Source: BM003 sp963699835
GTDB taxonomy: Bacteria; Pseudomonadota; Gammaproteobacteria; Steroidobacterales; BM003
DNA: 64,000 nt
Assembly: GCA_963699835.1 (NCBI GenBank)
Contig: CAVOVJ010000006.1
Span: 186,001 to 250,000, forward strand
Direction of reading: 5' to 3'
This document shows, in pieces, positions 37,888 to 46,949 of this stretch; the first letter of the stretch is position 1, and each line of letters begins with the position of its first letter. Made by a program: the position numbers and the translations under genes. The notes below the pieces were generated by a model, which saw only the letters and a list, made by a program, of their open reading frames with translations, searched no databases and was not told the DNA's origin.

Positions 37888-39360
37888 TTAGTTGCTTCCG
37901 CCTTTCTTGGCGGCTTCGTGCCGGTCCGCCGCGGTACCGTGCTGGTCGGGTAATATGTGTTCCACTGATTCTATCGGCAACGCGACTTTGCTCAGTTCGC
38001 GGTCTTCCACGCCGAGGTAAATCGGTTCGGCCGCGCGCCGGTAAATGTTGACCTTGGCGTTGAATACGCTGCGCGACAGGCCGTGCTTGTCGCTGATGGT
38101 CAACTTGCGAATGGTAAACGTGCCATCGTCACGCGGCTTGCCGGTGAGATAGCATTTGATCGACTCGATTGCCTCGCCGGACAATTCCAGGCCGTTCAGG
38201 CTCGACAGGCGTGCCTGAGCCAGGTCAACGAAGTGGACCGAATCCACGTCACTCGCCCGGGTGCTGTTGTCGGGTCCGCGTCTGCGCATCGACGTGAAGT
38301 CGCCGACGAAAATTTGCCCGGGTAGCGCCCCTTCTATCATCCGCGCCAGCTCGACAGTTACCTCGCCAACGATGTCGTGGGTCATACTCGGGTTGAGCCC
38401 CTCGGCGCGGGGAAACTCATAACAGCTTCCGACATGAAACGAGACACGCAACTGCGGCACGGTGCCGGGCTTGGCGCGACTGTGCGCGACCGCATTGTCG
38501 GCAAGAACGAGATGCATGTAATGGTACAGGTTGGTGTCCGCGGCAACCCCCAGATTGCGGTTCCAGACGTAAAAACCGTCACCGGTACTGGAGCGGGCAA
38601 AATCGGCGGCGATGTTTTGCCCCAGCATTTTGCTATGCGCGGAATTGAGCGAATACGACAGGCTGTTTAGCTGGGTCATCTGCTCGAACGGGCTAAGCAG
38701 GCTGAAGCCGACGATGTCGAACAGCGCCACGGCGCGGCTGCGAACAAAGCTTACCGCATAGCGCTGGATCATCCGCTCGATCAGTTCGACCTCCGCGGCG
38801 GATGTCCCCAGTGGTTGACGCAGCCGCGCGTAAAACGGGTCGGTGTCCAGCAACTGCGCGGCACGTTGTATCTGGCTGGTGCTGTACTGGCGCGGTCCGG
38901 ACATCAGGCGCACGACGAAATCGTGGTCGTCGCTCTGGTCCGGCGCCATGCCGTGGGTCGATACCGTGTAGGCGGCGACCGCGTAATGCGGTACGACCAG
39001 CAGCAATGCTCCCTGTTGATGGGCAGCCCAGGCCAGAATCAGATTCCGGCCAAGACCCCATTTCGTGTAGAGCTGGCGTTCGAGCTCAACGAGGTTGCTG
39101 CGGCCACGGAAATCGAGCTCTTCTCCGCCGCGGAGAATCTCGTAAACGGACGACGGGTTGGGTAGTCCCAGCCCCTCGGCGATGTTGTTATCACCCCAAT
39201 CGGTCACAGCGTATTGTCCTGCCTCGTGCCCGGGCCCGTTGGCGGTCCCATGGGCGAATGATATTGCATCGCGAGCACTTTGTTGTATTCGCGTGCGATA
39301 CGGCGCGGCGGCGACGCTGCCAGGCTGGCACGTTTGCCAGGTCCGTTTGGCGCGCTTCAT
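37888..39360 (-). CDS. Protein with variant class III nucleotidyl cyclase domain
   Basis: A 490-aa protein with no signal peptide. Residues about 205-390 resemble the class III cyclase fold. AVALFDIVGFSLLSP supplies the first metal Asp (D215) and FARSSTGDGFYVWNRN the second (D261). The Lys that normally precedes the second Asp (K-T-x-G-D) is replaced by Ser, so purine selection may be altered or activity lost. The N-terminal half (about 1-200) is not a known sensor domain to me; it contains SVYEILRGGEELDFRGRSNL. The C-terminal part (about 400-470) may be a separate beta domain. It could make cAMP for the Crp-like regulator in this window, but that is inference. Confidence 0.65.
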   Translation of the reverse strand: MKRAKRTWQTCQPGSVAAAPYRTRIQQSARDAISFAHGTANGPGHEAGQYAVTDWGDNNIAEGLGLPNPSSVYEILRGGEELDFRGRSNLVELERQLYTKWGLGRNLILAWAAHQQGALLLVVPHYAVAAYTVSTHGMAPDQSDDHDFVVRLMSGPRQYSTSQIQRAAQLLDTDPFYARLRQPLGTSAAEVELIERMIQRYAVSFVRSRAVALFDIVGFSLLSPFEQMTQLNSLSYSLNSAHSKMLGQNIAADFARSSTGDGFYVWNRNLGVAADTNLYHYMHLVLADNAVAHSRAKPGTVPQLRVSFHVGSCYEFPRAEGLNPSMTHDIVGEVTVELARMIEGALPGQIFVGDFTSMRRRGPDNSTRASDVDSVHFVDLAQARLSSLNGLELSGEAIESIKCYLTGKPRDDGTFTIRKLTISDKHGLSRSVFNAKVNIYRRAAEPIYLGVEDRELSKVALPIESVEHILPDQHGTAADRHEAAKKGGSN

Positions 39361-39399
39361 GTCAATCCACGCGGGTGGACCGGCCTGGTGACTCCGGGG

Positions 39400-40311
39400 T
39401 CATCTGTTCAATGCGATGGCGGCAGCCAATGCCGATTCGATATCGGCGTAGGCAAACGAAAAACCGAATTCCTCTGTCAGCCGACGCGGGACGATGCGAT
39501 AGCTGCCCAGCGCGAGTTCGGCCGCTTCCCCCAGCATCAGTTTCAGCGCTGTGGCAGGCACGCGTAGAAGCGCGGGACGCTTTACCGCGGTACCCAGGGC
39601 ACCGGCAAATGTGGCGTAGGTCACCGGGTCGGGGCCGACCCCATTCACCGCGCCATTCATCGATTCGTCGCTAATTGCCTGCTCGATGACCGCGGTCAGA
39701 TCGTCGATGTGTATCCACGGCAGCCACTGCTTGCCGTTGCCCACCGGTCCGCCGAGTCCGGCGCGGAACAGCGGCAGCAACTTGTGCAGCAGTCCGCCGT
39801 CCCCCAGCGCCAGGCCGATTCTTACGCTGACCCGGCGCACGCCATGATCTTCTATGGCAGCTGCCGCCTGTTCCCAGTCGCGGCACAACGCCTGCATGAA
39901 CCCGACCTGTTGTGGCATGCGGTACGATTCGTCATAGACTTGATCGCCGCTGCCCGGGTAATAGCCGATCGCCGACGCGCTGACGAAACTCGCAAGCGAC
40001 GCGGGGCGGGCCACTATCAGTTTTTTCGCGCTCTCGATACGCGAGTCGGCAATCGCCCGCTTGCGTGCGGCGGTCCAGCGCCCGGCGCCAACGTTCTCGC
40101 CCATCAGGTGAACGATACTGTCGACGCCATCTAGCGCGGGGTCGGGTACCGGTTCGTTGCGGTAATCCCAGGAGAACGCCGCCACGCCGAGCTGCGCCGC
40201 CGCACGTTTGCCATCGCGGCTCAGCGCCACGACTTCATGCCCTGCGCGCTTTAGTCGGGCACACAGATGGCTGCCGACCAGGCCGGTCGCACCGGTGATC
40301 AAGACCTTCAT
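39400..40311 (-). CDS. TIGR01777 family NAD-dependent epimerase/sugar reductase (YfcH-like)
   Basis: A 303-aa protein. The Rossmann start KVLITGATGLVGSHLCARL binds NAD(P). Family features are HLMGENVGAGRWTAARKRAI, SASAIGYYPGSGDQVYDE, the conserved WEQAA region and KQWLPWIHIDDL. The C-terminal DUF1731-type part is VPATALKLMLGEAAELALGS followed by RIVPRRLTE. This family is widespread, is close to extended SDR enzymes and has no firmly known substrate. The start is MKVLITG. Three of its neighbours are on the same strand with gaps of 40-95 bases, so a common transcript is possible. Confidence 0.93.
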   Translation of the reverse strand: MKVLITGATGLVGSHLCARLKRAGHEVVALSRDGKRAAAQLGVAAFSWDYRNEPVPDPALDGVDSIVHLMGENVGAGRWTAARKRAIADSRIESAKKLIVARPASLASFVSASAIGYYPGSGDQVYDESYRMPQQVGFMQALCRDWEQAAAAIEDHGVRRVSVRIGLALGDGGLLHKLLPLFRAGLGGPVGNGKQWLPWIHIDDLTAVIEQAISDESMNGAVNGVGPDPVTYATFAGALGTAVKRPALLRVPATALKLMLGEAAELALGSYRIVPRRLTEEFGFSFAYADIESALAAAIALNR

Positions 40312-40405
40312 GTCACATCTCCCGCAAGCGCACAGTTAGCTATTGGTTTCGCCGGCCGCGTGTGGCGGGATTCAGCGCTCCCCGTTCGACTTGCCCGGAC
40401 CGGTT

Positions 40406-42523
40406 TCAGTCTCCGTCGTTGCTCATCAGGCGGCGGGCGAAATACGCGTATTCGAGCGCGGTCCGAAACGCCAGCTGCTCCTGGTTTGCCGTGCCGCCAT
40501 GACCCCCCTCGATATTCTCGTAGTACAGATACGGGTGATTCCAGGCTTCCAACCGCGCCGCCATCTTGCGCGCATGTCCCGGGTGGACCCGATCGTCCTT
40601 CGTCGACGTGTAGAAGAATACCTCGGGATACTCGCGATCCTTCTCCAGGTTCTGGTACGGCGAGTAAGTCATGATGACCTCACGGTCGGCCGGAACGTCC
40701 GGGTCGCCGTACTCTCCGGTCCAGCTCGCGCCGGCAAGCAGCTTGTCGTAACGCAACATGTCCAGCAACGGGACACCGCAGTCGATGGCGGCATACAGGT
40801 CCGGACGCTGGGTCAGTGCGACACCCATCAACAGGCCCCCGTTGGAACGGCCGATCGCCCCGAGTTTGCGCGGGCTGGTCACACCACTTGCAATCAGGTC
40901 CTCGGAGACTGCAAAAAAGTCGTCGAAGGAGCGCTGCCTGTTGTGTTTGAGCGCAGCCTCGTGCCAGCTCGGGCCATATTCGCTGCCGCCGCGGATGTTG
41001 GACAATACCAGTACGCCTCCGCGCGAAACCCACAGCCGGCCAGCCAGCGCACCATGCTGCGGCCGGCTCGGATCCTCATAGTAGTAGGGCAGAATCGGAA
41101 TCAGAAACCCGCCGTAGCCGTATTGCACGGTCGGCGCGTTGCCGCGCTCGAGCACGTCCTTTTTGCCCATCACGAAATACGGTACCCGGGTGCCGTCGCG
41201 GCTGGTGGCGAAGCGCTGACTGACGACCACGTCGCTGGCGTCGTACATCTCCGGTAACGCGGCCACGCGACGGGGCTTGTTGTCGGCAGCCACGTAATAC
41301 AGCGTATCCGGCGTTGTCAGGCTTTCGAAGCTGACCAGCAGATCGTCGCCCTTGGGGTTGACCGAGATGAGCGACACGACGCCGTTGGCCGGTAGCGCGA
41401 TGTCCTGGGATTGCCAGCCTTCGGCGCCGCGGCTAAGGCGGCGCGCGGCGCCGACGACATCGTCGAGTATGCCGATGAAAACCGCATCCGAGCCTACCCC
41501 GACGCTGCGCAGTGCTTCGGATTCGCCCGGCGCATAAACCAGTTCGGCGCTCATATCCTCGAGGGCGATGGCGACCAGCGCGCCTTGCGGATATGTCGCG
41601 CCCGCGTATTGCCACGACTCGTTCAGCCTCGCGATCAGGCGACCGTCCACCACACCCTCGAGCCCGGCGCGTTGAGGCAATGGCAGCGCGGCCAGTTTGC
41701 CGTCGTCGCCGATCAGGAAATATTCGTATTTGAAAAACGTGATTGCGCGGAGAAGGAAGGGGTAGGCCCGACTTTTGTCGCGCAGTACCAAGGGCTGGAC
41801 CGACACATCGGTGGACTGCGCCGAAAAGACGGTGGTTGCCGCGCTCAGCGGTTTGCCGCGCTCGACAATTTTTAGCGTTCTCGCATAACCCGACTCGGTG
41901 AGACTGTCCTTGCCCCAGTCGGTGCCCACCAGCAGACGGTCCTCATCCATCCAGTCGACCGAGCTCTTGGCCTCGGGAATGACGAATCCGTCTGCAATGA
42001 AACGGCGCTTGGTCGTGGAGAACTCGCGGTAGACAGATGCGTCGGTGCCGCCGCGAGACAGCCCGATCATGCAGCGCTCATAAGCCGGCGCCAGGCATTC
42101 CACGCCTTGGTAGACCCAGTTTTCCTTCTCGCTCCGGTCCAGCGCGTCGACGTCGAGCAGGGTCTCCCAGTCGGGTTTGCCGGCGGCGTAACTCGCCAGC
42201 GATGCTCGCCGCAGCACGCCACGTACATGGGTCTTGTCCTGCCAGAAATTGAATACGTTATCGCCGCGGATGGCGCCATACGGAATTCTGGCCTCGGAGG
42301 TCAGGATTTCCAGCGCTTCGCGGCGCATCGCCGCGAATTCCGGCTGTTTCTCCAGTTCGGCGAGGCTGCGTGCGTTTTGCTCCCGCGCCCAGTCCAGTGA
42401 TGCCGGGCTGTCGATATTCTCGAGGTCGATAAATGGATCCCCGGTATCCGCCAGCGCGGTGCTGCCGATGACGGCCACGGCCAACAGCGAAAGGCGCAGG
42501 AACAGGAACAACGACTGGGTCAT
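40406..42523 (-). CDS. Prolyl oligopeptidase family serine peptidase (S9), exported
   Basis: A 705-aa protein with a signal peptide (LRLSLLAVAVIGSTALA). The N-terminal part forms the beta-propeller; the C-terminal hydrolase domain (about 430-700) has SNIRGGSEYGPSWHEAA, the nucleophile GRSNGG, then the acid TSTKDDRVHPGHARK and the histidine ENIEGGHGG. This order and spacing match prolyl oligopeptidases (S9A). These cut small proline-containing peptides, and the signal peptide places this one in the periplasm. The start and end are normal for the family. Confidence 0.92.
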   Translation of the reverse strand: MTQSLFLFLRLSLLAVAVIGSTALADTGDPFIDLENIDSPASLDWAREQNARSLAELEKQPEFAAMRREALEILTSEARIPYGAIRGDNVFNFWQDKTHVRGVLRRASLASYAAGKPDWETLLDVDALDRSEKENWVYQGVECLAPAYERCMIGLSRGGTDASVYREFSTTKRRFIADGFVIPEAKSSVDWMDEDRLLVGTDWGKDSLTESGYARTLKIVERGKPLSAATTVFSAQSTDVSVQPLVLRDKSRAYPFLLRAITFFKYEYFLIGDDGKLAALPLPQRAGLEGVVDGRLIARLNESWQYAGATYPQGALVAIALEDMSAELVYAPGESEALRSVGVGSDAVFIGILDDVVGAARRLSRGAEGWQSQDIALPANGVVSLISVNPKGDDLLVSFESLTTPDTLYYVAADNKPRRVAALPEMYDASDVVVSQRFATSRDGTRVPYFVMGKKDVLERGNAPTVQYGYGGFLIPILPYYYEDPSRPQHGALAGRLWVSRGGVLVLSNIRGGSEYGPSWHEAALKHNRQRSFDDFFAVSEDLIASGVTSPRKLGAIGRSNGGLLMGVALTQRPDLYAAIDCGVPLLDMLRYDKLLAGASWTGEYGDPDVPADREVIMTYSPYQNLEKDREYPEVFFYTSTKDDRVHPGHARKMAARLEAWNHPYLYYENIEGGHGGTANQEQLAFRTALEYAYFARRLMSNDGD

Positions 42524-42816
42524 AGCGAAAGCCTCTGTGAGGGAAGGTGCTGAGTGGCGCTAATATTCGAGCGCAACACAAAGACCGCTATTCTACTCCG
42601 CGGCGGCCGTTGCTGCGGGTTGCGCCGGCGAGCGTCTGGGACCGCGCCCCGCGCTCGCGAGTGCGGTCTGCGGTCGACGCGATTGCCCGAGTCGTCTATC
42701 GTACCGCCCTTCGATTGCGCGCGCGGGCCGAAGGCGGCTCTATTGCATGGGGTAGCGCAAGTTCCAGGCGTTGGGTCTGGACATTTTTTTCAGGAAACGA
42801 GCAGGGAAATACAGGC

Positions 42817-43209
42817 ATGGCAAACGAAACACCCGAATTGGATCCGAGCATGGACCGCGACGGTTTGTACCGCGAGGAGATGTTTACCGACCGGCGTGTC
42901 GGCACGCTGCAACGGCTGACTCCGGTTGGCGCCGATGGCGAGCCGGACCCGAGCCGGGGCGTATTGTTCCTGGGTCAGACCCAGGTGTTGACGCCGGCCG
43001 GTGCACTGCCAATCAGCTTCGAAATCGAGGCAGAGACGCTCGACGAGGCGGTTGGCAAATTCGGTGATGGCGCGCGCGCCGCGATCGAAGACACGATGCG
43101 CCGCATCGAGGAAATGCGTCGCGACGCCGCGTCGTCGATCATCGTTCCCGATGCCGGTGGCGGCGCGCCTGGCGGTGGCATGCCGGGTGGCGGGATTCAG
43201 ATGCGCTAG
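42817..43209 (+). CDS. Conserved cytoplasmic protein, 130 aa, with Gly-rich tail
   Basis: ATG 42817 gives MANETPELDPSMDRDGLYREEMFTD..., and the upstream part of the open frame is non-coding in character. The core (RRVGTLQRLTPVGADGEPDPSRG, FLGQTQVLTPAGALPISFEI) is followed by a helical region (GKFGDGARAAIEDTMRRIEE, MRRDAASSIIVP) and a glycine-rich tail. I recognise the pattern from conserved hypothetical proteins of gammaproteobacteria but cannot name a function. It is divergent from the prolyl oligopeptidase and converges with the aldo/keto reductase, 8 bases away. Confidence 0.75.
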   Translation: MANETPELDPSMDRDGLYREEMFTDRRVGTLQRLTPVGADGEPDPSRGVLFLGQTQVLTPAGALPISFEIEAETLDEAVGKFGDGARAAIEDTMRRIEEMRRDAASSIIVPDAGGGAPGGGMPGGGIQMR

Positions 43210-43217
43210 CGCGTCCG

Positions 43218-44138
43218 CTACAGCGAGCGCAGGTATTCCAGCATACGAGCCTGAGTCGTCGTATCCGGCAGGCGGCCGGTTCCGGCGAGGCCGTTGTCGA
43301 GCATGTAATGCGCTCGCCGCGTGCCCGGTATCACGCAAGTCACGGCCGGATCGGCGAGCACGAATTTGAGAAAGAACTGGGCCCAGCTGGTGCAATCGAA
43401 CCCGCTTGCCCAGTCGGGCAACGCCTTGTCACGAACGCGCGGGAATAACTGGCCGCCGGCAAATGGCCGGTTGATGATGACCGCGACGCCATTGTCGGCG
43501 GCGAGCGGAAGCAGTTTGCGCGCCGCTTCCGGTTCCGCCATTGAATAGTTGACCTGCATAAAATCAATCGGCTCGGACGCGATGATGCGCGCGAGATCGT
43601 CGTAGGCGCTGCTGCGATAGTGGGTGACTCCGAGGTAGCGGATGCGACCTTCGTCTTTCCACCGGCGCAGCGTGGCGAGGTGCGTTTTCCAGTCCACCAG
43701 GTTGTGGATTTGCATCAGGTCGAGTGTCTTGACCCGAAGTTTGGCAAGACTCGCGTGCATTTGCGCAGTCCCCTGATCCGCGCCGCTGGTCCAGACCTTG
43801 CTGGCGAGAAACAGTGCTTTGCGCGCACCCGATCGGGCGACCAGGTCGCCGAGAACCGTTTCGGATGAGCCGTACATCGGCGATGTGTCGACGACACTGC
43901 CACCACGCTCGATTAGCGCGCCGAGTACCTTTTCCAGTCCGGCTCGCGCTTCGCTGTCGTCCCCGACGTCGAAAGACTGCCAGGTGCCGAGGCCGACAAC
44001 CGGCAGGGCTTCACCGGAAACCGGGATCGGGCGGGTATTCATCTTTGCTCCGCCAGCGATGGCGCCGAGTGCGCCGGGCATCGCGAACATGCCACTGGCA
44101 TATCCAAGCCCCGCGACGAACATGCGGCGATCGATCAT
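43218..44138 (-). CDS. Aldo/keto reductase with Tat-like signal
   Basis: A protein of about 306 aa. ATG 44138 overlaps the stop of the upstream transporter gene as ATGA, which supports this start. The N terminus MIDRRMFVAGLGYASGMFAM resembles a Tat signal (RRMF). The reductase fold shows GLGTWQSFDV, VVDTSPMYGSSETVLGDLV, the Lys-containing FLASKVWTSG, DLMQIHNLVDW and the NADPH-binding CVIPGTRRAHYMLDN. An aldo/keto reductase exported by Tat would be folded with its cofactor first. The substrate is unknown. Coupling to an NTP/NDP-type carrier is unusual. Confidence 0.87.
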   Translation of the reverse strand: MIDRRMFVAGLGYASGMFAMPGALGAIAGGAKMNTRPIPVSGEALPVVGLGTWQSFDVGDDSEARAGLEKVLGALIERGGSVVDTSPMYGSSETVLGDLVARSGARKALFLASKVWTSGADQGTAQMHASLAKLRVKTLDLMQIHNLVDWKTHLATLRRWKDEGRIRYLGVTHYRSSAYDDLARIIASEPIDFMQVNYSMAEPEAARKLLPLAADNGVAVIINRPFAGGQLFPRVRDKALPDWASGFDCTSWAQFFLKFVLADPAVTCVIPGTRRAHYMLDNGLAGTGRLPDTTTQARMLEYLRSL

Positions 44139-45490
44139 GTCTGTTTCCTCGTGTTCTTGTAATGCTCGAGTTTTGCTGCGGTCCCGGAATGCGCTTTGCG
44201 TCGGAGCCGGCCGAATTTTGTGCCGAGACGCATCCCCGTGAACATCCACAGGCCGCACAACGGAACCGCGGCAAAAGCGATGGCCCCCGTATCGAGCCCG
44301 ATTCCGCGCATTCCCGCATAAAGCCATCCGGACACAGCGTCTCCACCACGATATACGAGTGTATCGACGAGATTTTTGGCTTTGTATTTTTGCGCCGGCG
44401 AGAGCACGGTAAACAGCATTTCCCGGGCCGGTTTCATTACCGCGTAATTTCCGGCCCGGCGTAGCACCTGCACGACAACCAGCACCGCGAGGACAGGCGC
44501 GATTCCCAGCAGCATGAATCCTGCGATCAGCAGTGCCGGAATCAGTGCAAGCGTGGTGCTGAGACCAAAGCGCTCCGCGATCCGGTTCGTGGCGAACAAT
44601 TGCGCACCGACTGTCAGCACGTTTACCGCGAGGTCGATCGATGCGAACAGGCGCGTGCGTTGCTCACTGTCGGCAATATCGGCGGCAACAATGTGCGCCT
44701 GGGTGAAATACAGGAATGTCGAGGCGCAGCTGTACAGCAGGATCAGCAGACAGATACCCTGCAGGTAGCGCGAATCCCGCACCATCCGAAAGCCGCTGAG
44801 CATCCCGCCGCCGAGCGCGGTTGCGGACCGCCGTGCCCGGTCGCGTTCGCCGGGCGGTGGCGGCGCGTCCGCCAGCAATTGCTGGATACAGATCAGCGCA
44901 AACGCAAACATCGCGGCAGATACCGGCAATAGCCAGGTGACGCCGATCGCGCCGACCAGTGAAACGGTCAGCGCGGGGCCGGCAATCGCGCCGGCAGTGC
45001 CCCCCGCCGCGATCAGTCCGAACAGGCGCGTGGACTGGTCCGGCGAGAAGATATCTACCATGAATGACCAGAACACCGAGACAACGAACAGGTTGAATAC
45101 GCTGACCCAGACGTAGAAGCAGCGTGCCAGCAAGACGCTGTCGGGAGTTCGGCTGAATCCGGCGAAGAATGCGATCAGGCTGGCGCAGACGACGGCATAC
45201 ACGAGCGGAAGAAAAACCCGCCGTGGCAACCGCGACACCAGCAAACCGAACAGCGGTACACACACCAGTGTGCCGATGAACGTCGCGGTAAACAGCCATT
45301 GCAGTTGATCGACGCCGGCGCGAATGGCCATCTCGTCGCGCAGCGGCCGGAGAATGTAATAACCGCACAACAGGGCAAAAAAATAGAGAAACGACCACGC
45401 CACCTGGCGTGTCTCTCCCGGCTGCACCCGCAAAAGCCGGGCAGTCCGGCTGTAACGGGTTCGCGCCGGGCGGGACGGGGCAACGGTCAA
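44135..45490 (-). CDS. NTP/NDP exchange-type MFS transporter
   Basis: A 451-aa protein with about twelve membrane helices. Family features are FLYFFALLCGYYILRPLRDE near the N terminus and, near the C terminus, AGNYAVMKPAREMLFTVLSP with QKYKAKNLVDTLVYRGGDAV. The latter corresponds to the ATP/ADP translocase conserved block found also in the second carrier at 57890-59560. In obligate intracellular bacteria such carriers import ATP; in free-living bacteria their substrate is unknown. The stop overlaps the start of the aldo/keto reductase gene (ATGA), so translation is probably coupled. Confidence 0.82.
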   Translation of the reverse strand: MTVAPSRPARTRYSRTARLLRVQPGETRQVAWSFLYFFALLCGYYILRPLRDEMAIRAGVDQLQWLFTATFIGTLVCVPLFGLLVSRLPRRVFLPLVYAVVCASLIAFFAGFSRTPDSVLLARCFYVWVSVFNLFVVSVFWSFMVDIFSPDQSTRLFGLIAAGGTAGAIAGPALTVSLVGAIGVTWLLPVSAAMFAFALICIQQLLADAPPPPGERDRARRSATALGGGMLSGFRMVRDSRYLQGICLLILLYSCASTFLYFTQAHIVAADIADSEQRTRLFASIDLAVNVLTVGAQLFATNRIAERFGLSTTLALIPALLIAGFMLLGIAPVLAVLVVVQVLRRAGNYAVMKPAREMLFTVLSPAQKYKAKNLVDTLVYRGGDAVSGWLYAGMRGIGLDTGAIAFAAVPLCGLWMFTGMRLGTKFGRLRRKAHSGTAAKLEHYKNTRKQT

Positions 45491-45580
45491 AGGGGCGGTC
45501 GCAAGGTAGTGGTGCCGGGTCGCATACGGGTTTATGACCGCATGCGAGGGTCTGCGTTCCGGTAGCCGATGCGGGTCGCG

Positions 45581-46825
45581 TCAGTCCGCTTCGATCGTAA
45601 AGCTCATGCCGGCAGCGGATTCCAGCCGCTCGATCAGGCTGAAGCCCATGCTCGATGCCGGGGTCCAGAAACCGCCGCCGACATCGATTTGGTCCATGGC
45701 AAGGCAGACCGCAGCTTCGCCGAGCATTCGCGATGTCGCGCCATAACCGGGATCGCGATCGCCATAGACCTGGGCGCGGAGCAGCTCTCCATCAGAATTC
45801 TTGCCGATCAGCAGAATGTCGAAAAATCCGCGCTCTCTTGCGCTCGCCGAAGGTCCGTCGCCCGGTTTTGGCAGAAACAGCTTTTCCAGCAATTTCCGGG
45901 TCGGAGCGACGCCGACGCCGATCAGGAGCGCCCCGAGCGCGGTGGCGGTGGCGCTGGCGGTGGCGAATCCGAGCAGGCCGCTGCCGCACAACACCGACTC
46001 GCTGTAGCGAAAACCCTCGCCGTACTGATAATCCAGCAGAGCATTGCTGCGGCGAACGATACGCGTGTTGATGGCAGCCATCACGAATGGCGCGGTCCAG
46101 CCGCCCGCATCATGATCGTAGGCCGGCGCACGCTGATCGTTGCCGTCCGGTCCGCTGCGTTCGCCCGTTGGGTTGAGCGCATAGGGATCGGCCAGCAGGC
46201 GCCGCACCTCGCGGTCGTCGCGCGCCTCTTCCATCAGGTTCAGCAGGCTCGCAACGGTCCCGCCACTGAAAGCGCCGCGGGCCTTGCGCAAGCGGAAACC
46301 GATTTCGCTGCAGGCCGAGCCGTGCCGTTGCCGCATCTCGTCTTGCAGAAAGAGGCAGCCGAGATCGGAGGGAATGGAATCGAAGCCGCAGCAGTTGACG
46401 ATACGCGCGCCACTGGCCTCGGCCGTTGCCTGGTGGGCGTCGATCATGCGCCGGATCCACTGCACCTCGCCGGTAATATCGCAGTAGTCGGTGCCATTAC
46501 GGGCGCAGGCCGCGACCATCTCCGAGCCGTATAACGCAAACGGACCCACGGTAGAGCAGATAACGCGCGTCTGCGCCGCGATCCGGTCAAGCGAGTCCGC
46601 ATCGGCGCTGTCCCCGACCAGTACCGGCAGGCCTTTCTCGTCACCGCAGAGTTCCTTGCAAAGCGTTGCCAGCCGTTTTGCGTTGCGTCCACCGATCGCC
46701 CAGCTCAAATCGCCGCCAGCGCCATAACGCTGGAACAGATATTGCGCGACCAGGCGGCCGGTGAAGCCGGTGGCTCCCCACATCACGAGATCGTATTTTG
46801 CTGCTTTTCGTTTGCTCCGGGCCAT
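45581..46825 (-). CDS. Saccharopine dehydrogenase-like / trans-acting enoyl reductase family protein
   Basis: A 414-aa protein. The N-terminal Rossmann motif is LVMWGATGFTGRLVAQYL, followed by SWAIGGRNAKRLATLC, CSTVGPFALYGSEMVAACAR and GTDYCDITGEVQWIRRMI. The catalytic-type region VNCCGFDSIPSDLGCLFLQ is typical of the family that includes mycobacterial trans-acting enoyl reductase (Rv2449c-like) and eukaryotic SCCPDH. The C-terminal part, with a hydrophobic stretch GLLGFATASATATALGALLI, may contact a membrane. An NAD(P)-dependent reductase acting on lipid-linked substrates is plausible (inference). The gene is divergent from the alcohol dehydrogenase. Confidence 0.88.
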   Translation of the reverse strand: MARSKRKAAKYDLVMWGATGFTGRLVAQYLFQRYGAGGDLSWAIGGRNAKRLATLCKELCGDEKGLPVLVGDSADADSLDRIAAQTRVICSTVGPFALYGSEMVAACARNGTDYCDITGEVQWIRRMIDAHQATAEASGARIVNCCGFDSIPSDLGCLFLQDEMRQRHGSACSEIGFRLRKARGAFSGGTVASLLNLMEEARDDREVRRLLADPYALNPTGERSGPDGNDQRAPAYDHDAGGWTAPFVMAAINTRIVRRSNALLDYQYGEGFRYSESVLCGSGLLGFATASATATALGALLIGVGVAPTRKLLEKLFLPKPGDGPSASARERGFFDILLIGKNSDGELLRAQVYGDRDPGYGATSRMLGEAAVCLAMDQIDVGGGFWTPASSMGFSLIERLESAAGMSFTIEAD

Positions 46826-46949
46826 GGGTCAGCAGCGTATAGATCGCCGGTGTCGCCGGCAAGCGCAACGATCCGGAGTAGAATGCGGCGCGTCGGCCGA
46901 TGCCGAAATACCTTTTGCGCCACCGGTCAGGCGCCCGGAGACAGGAACC

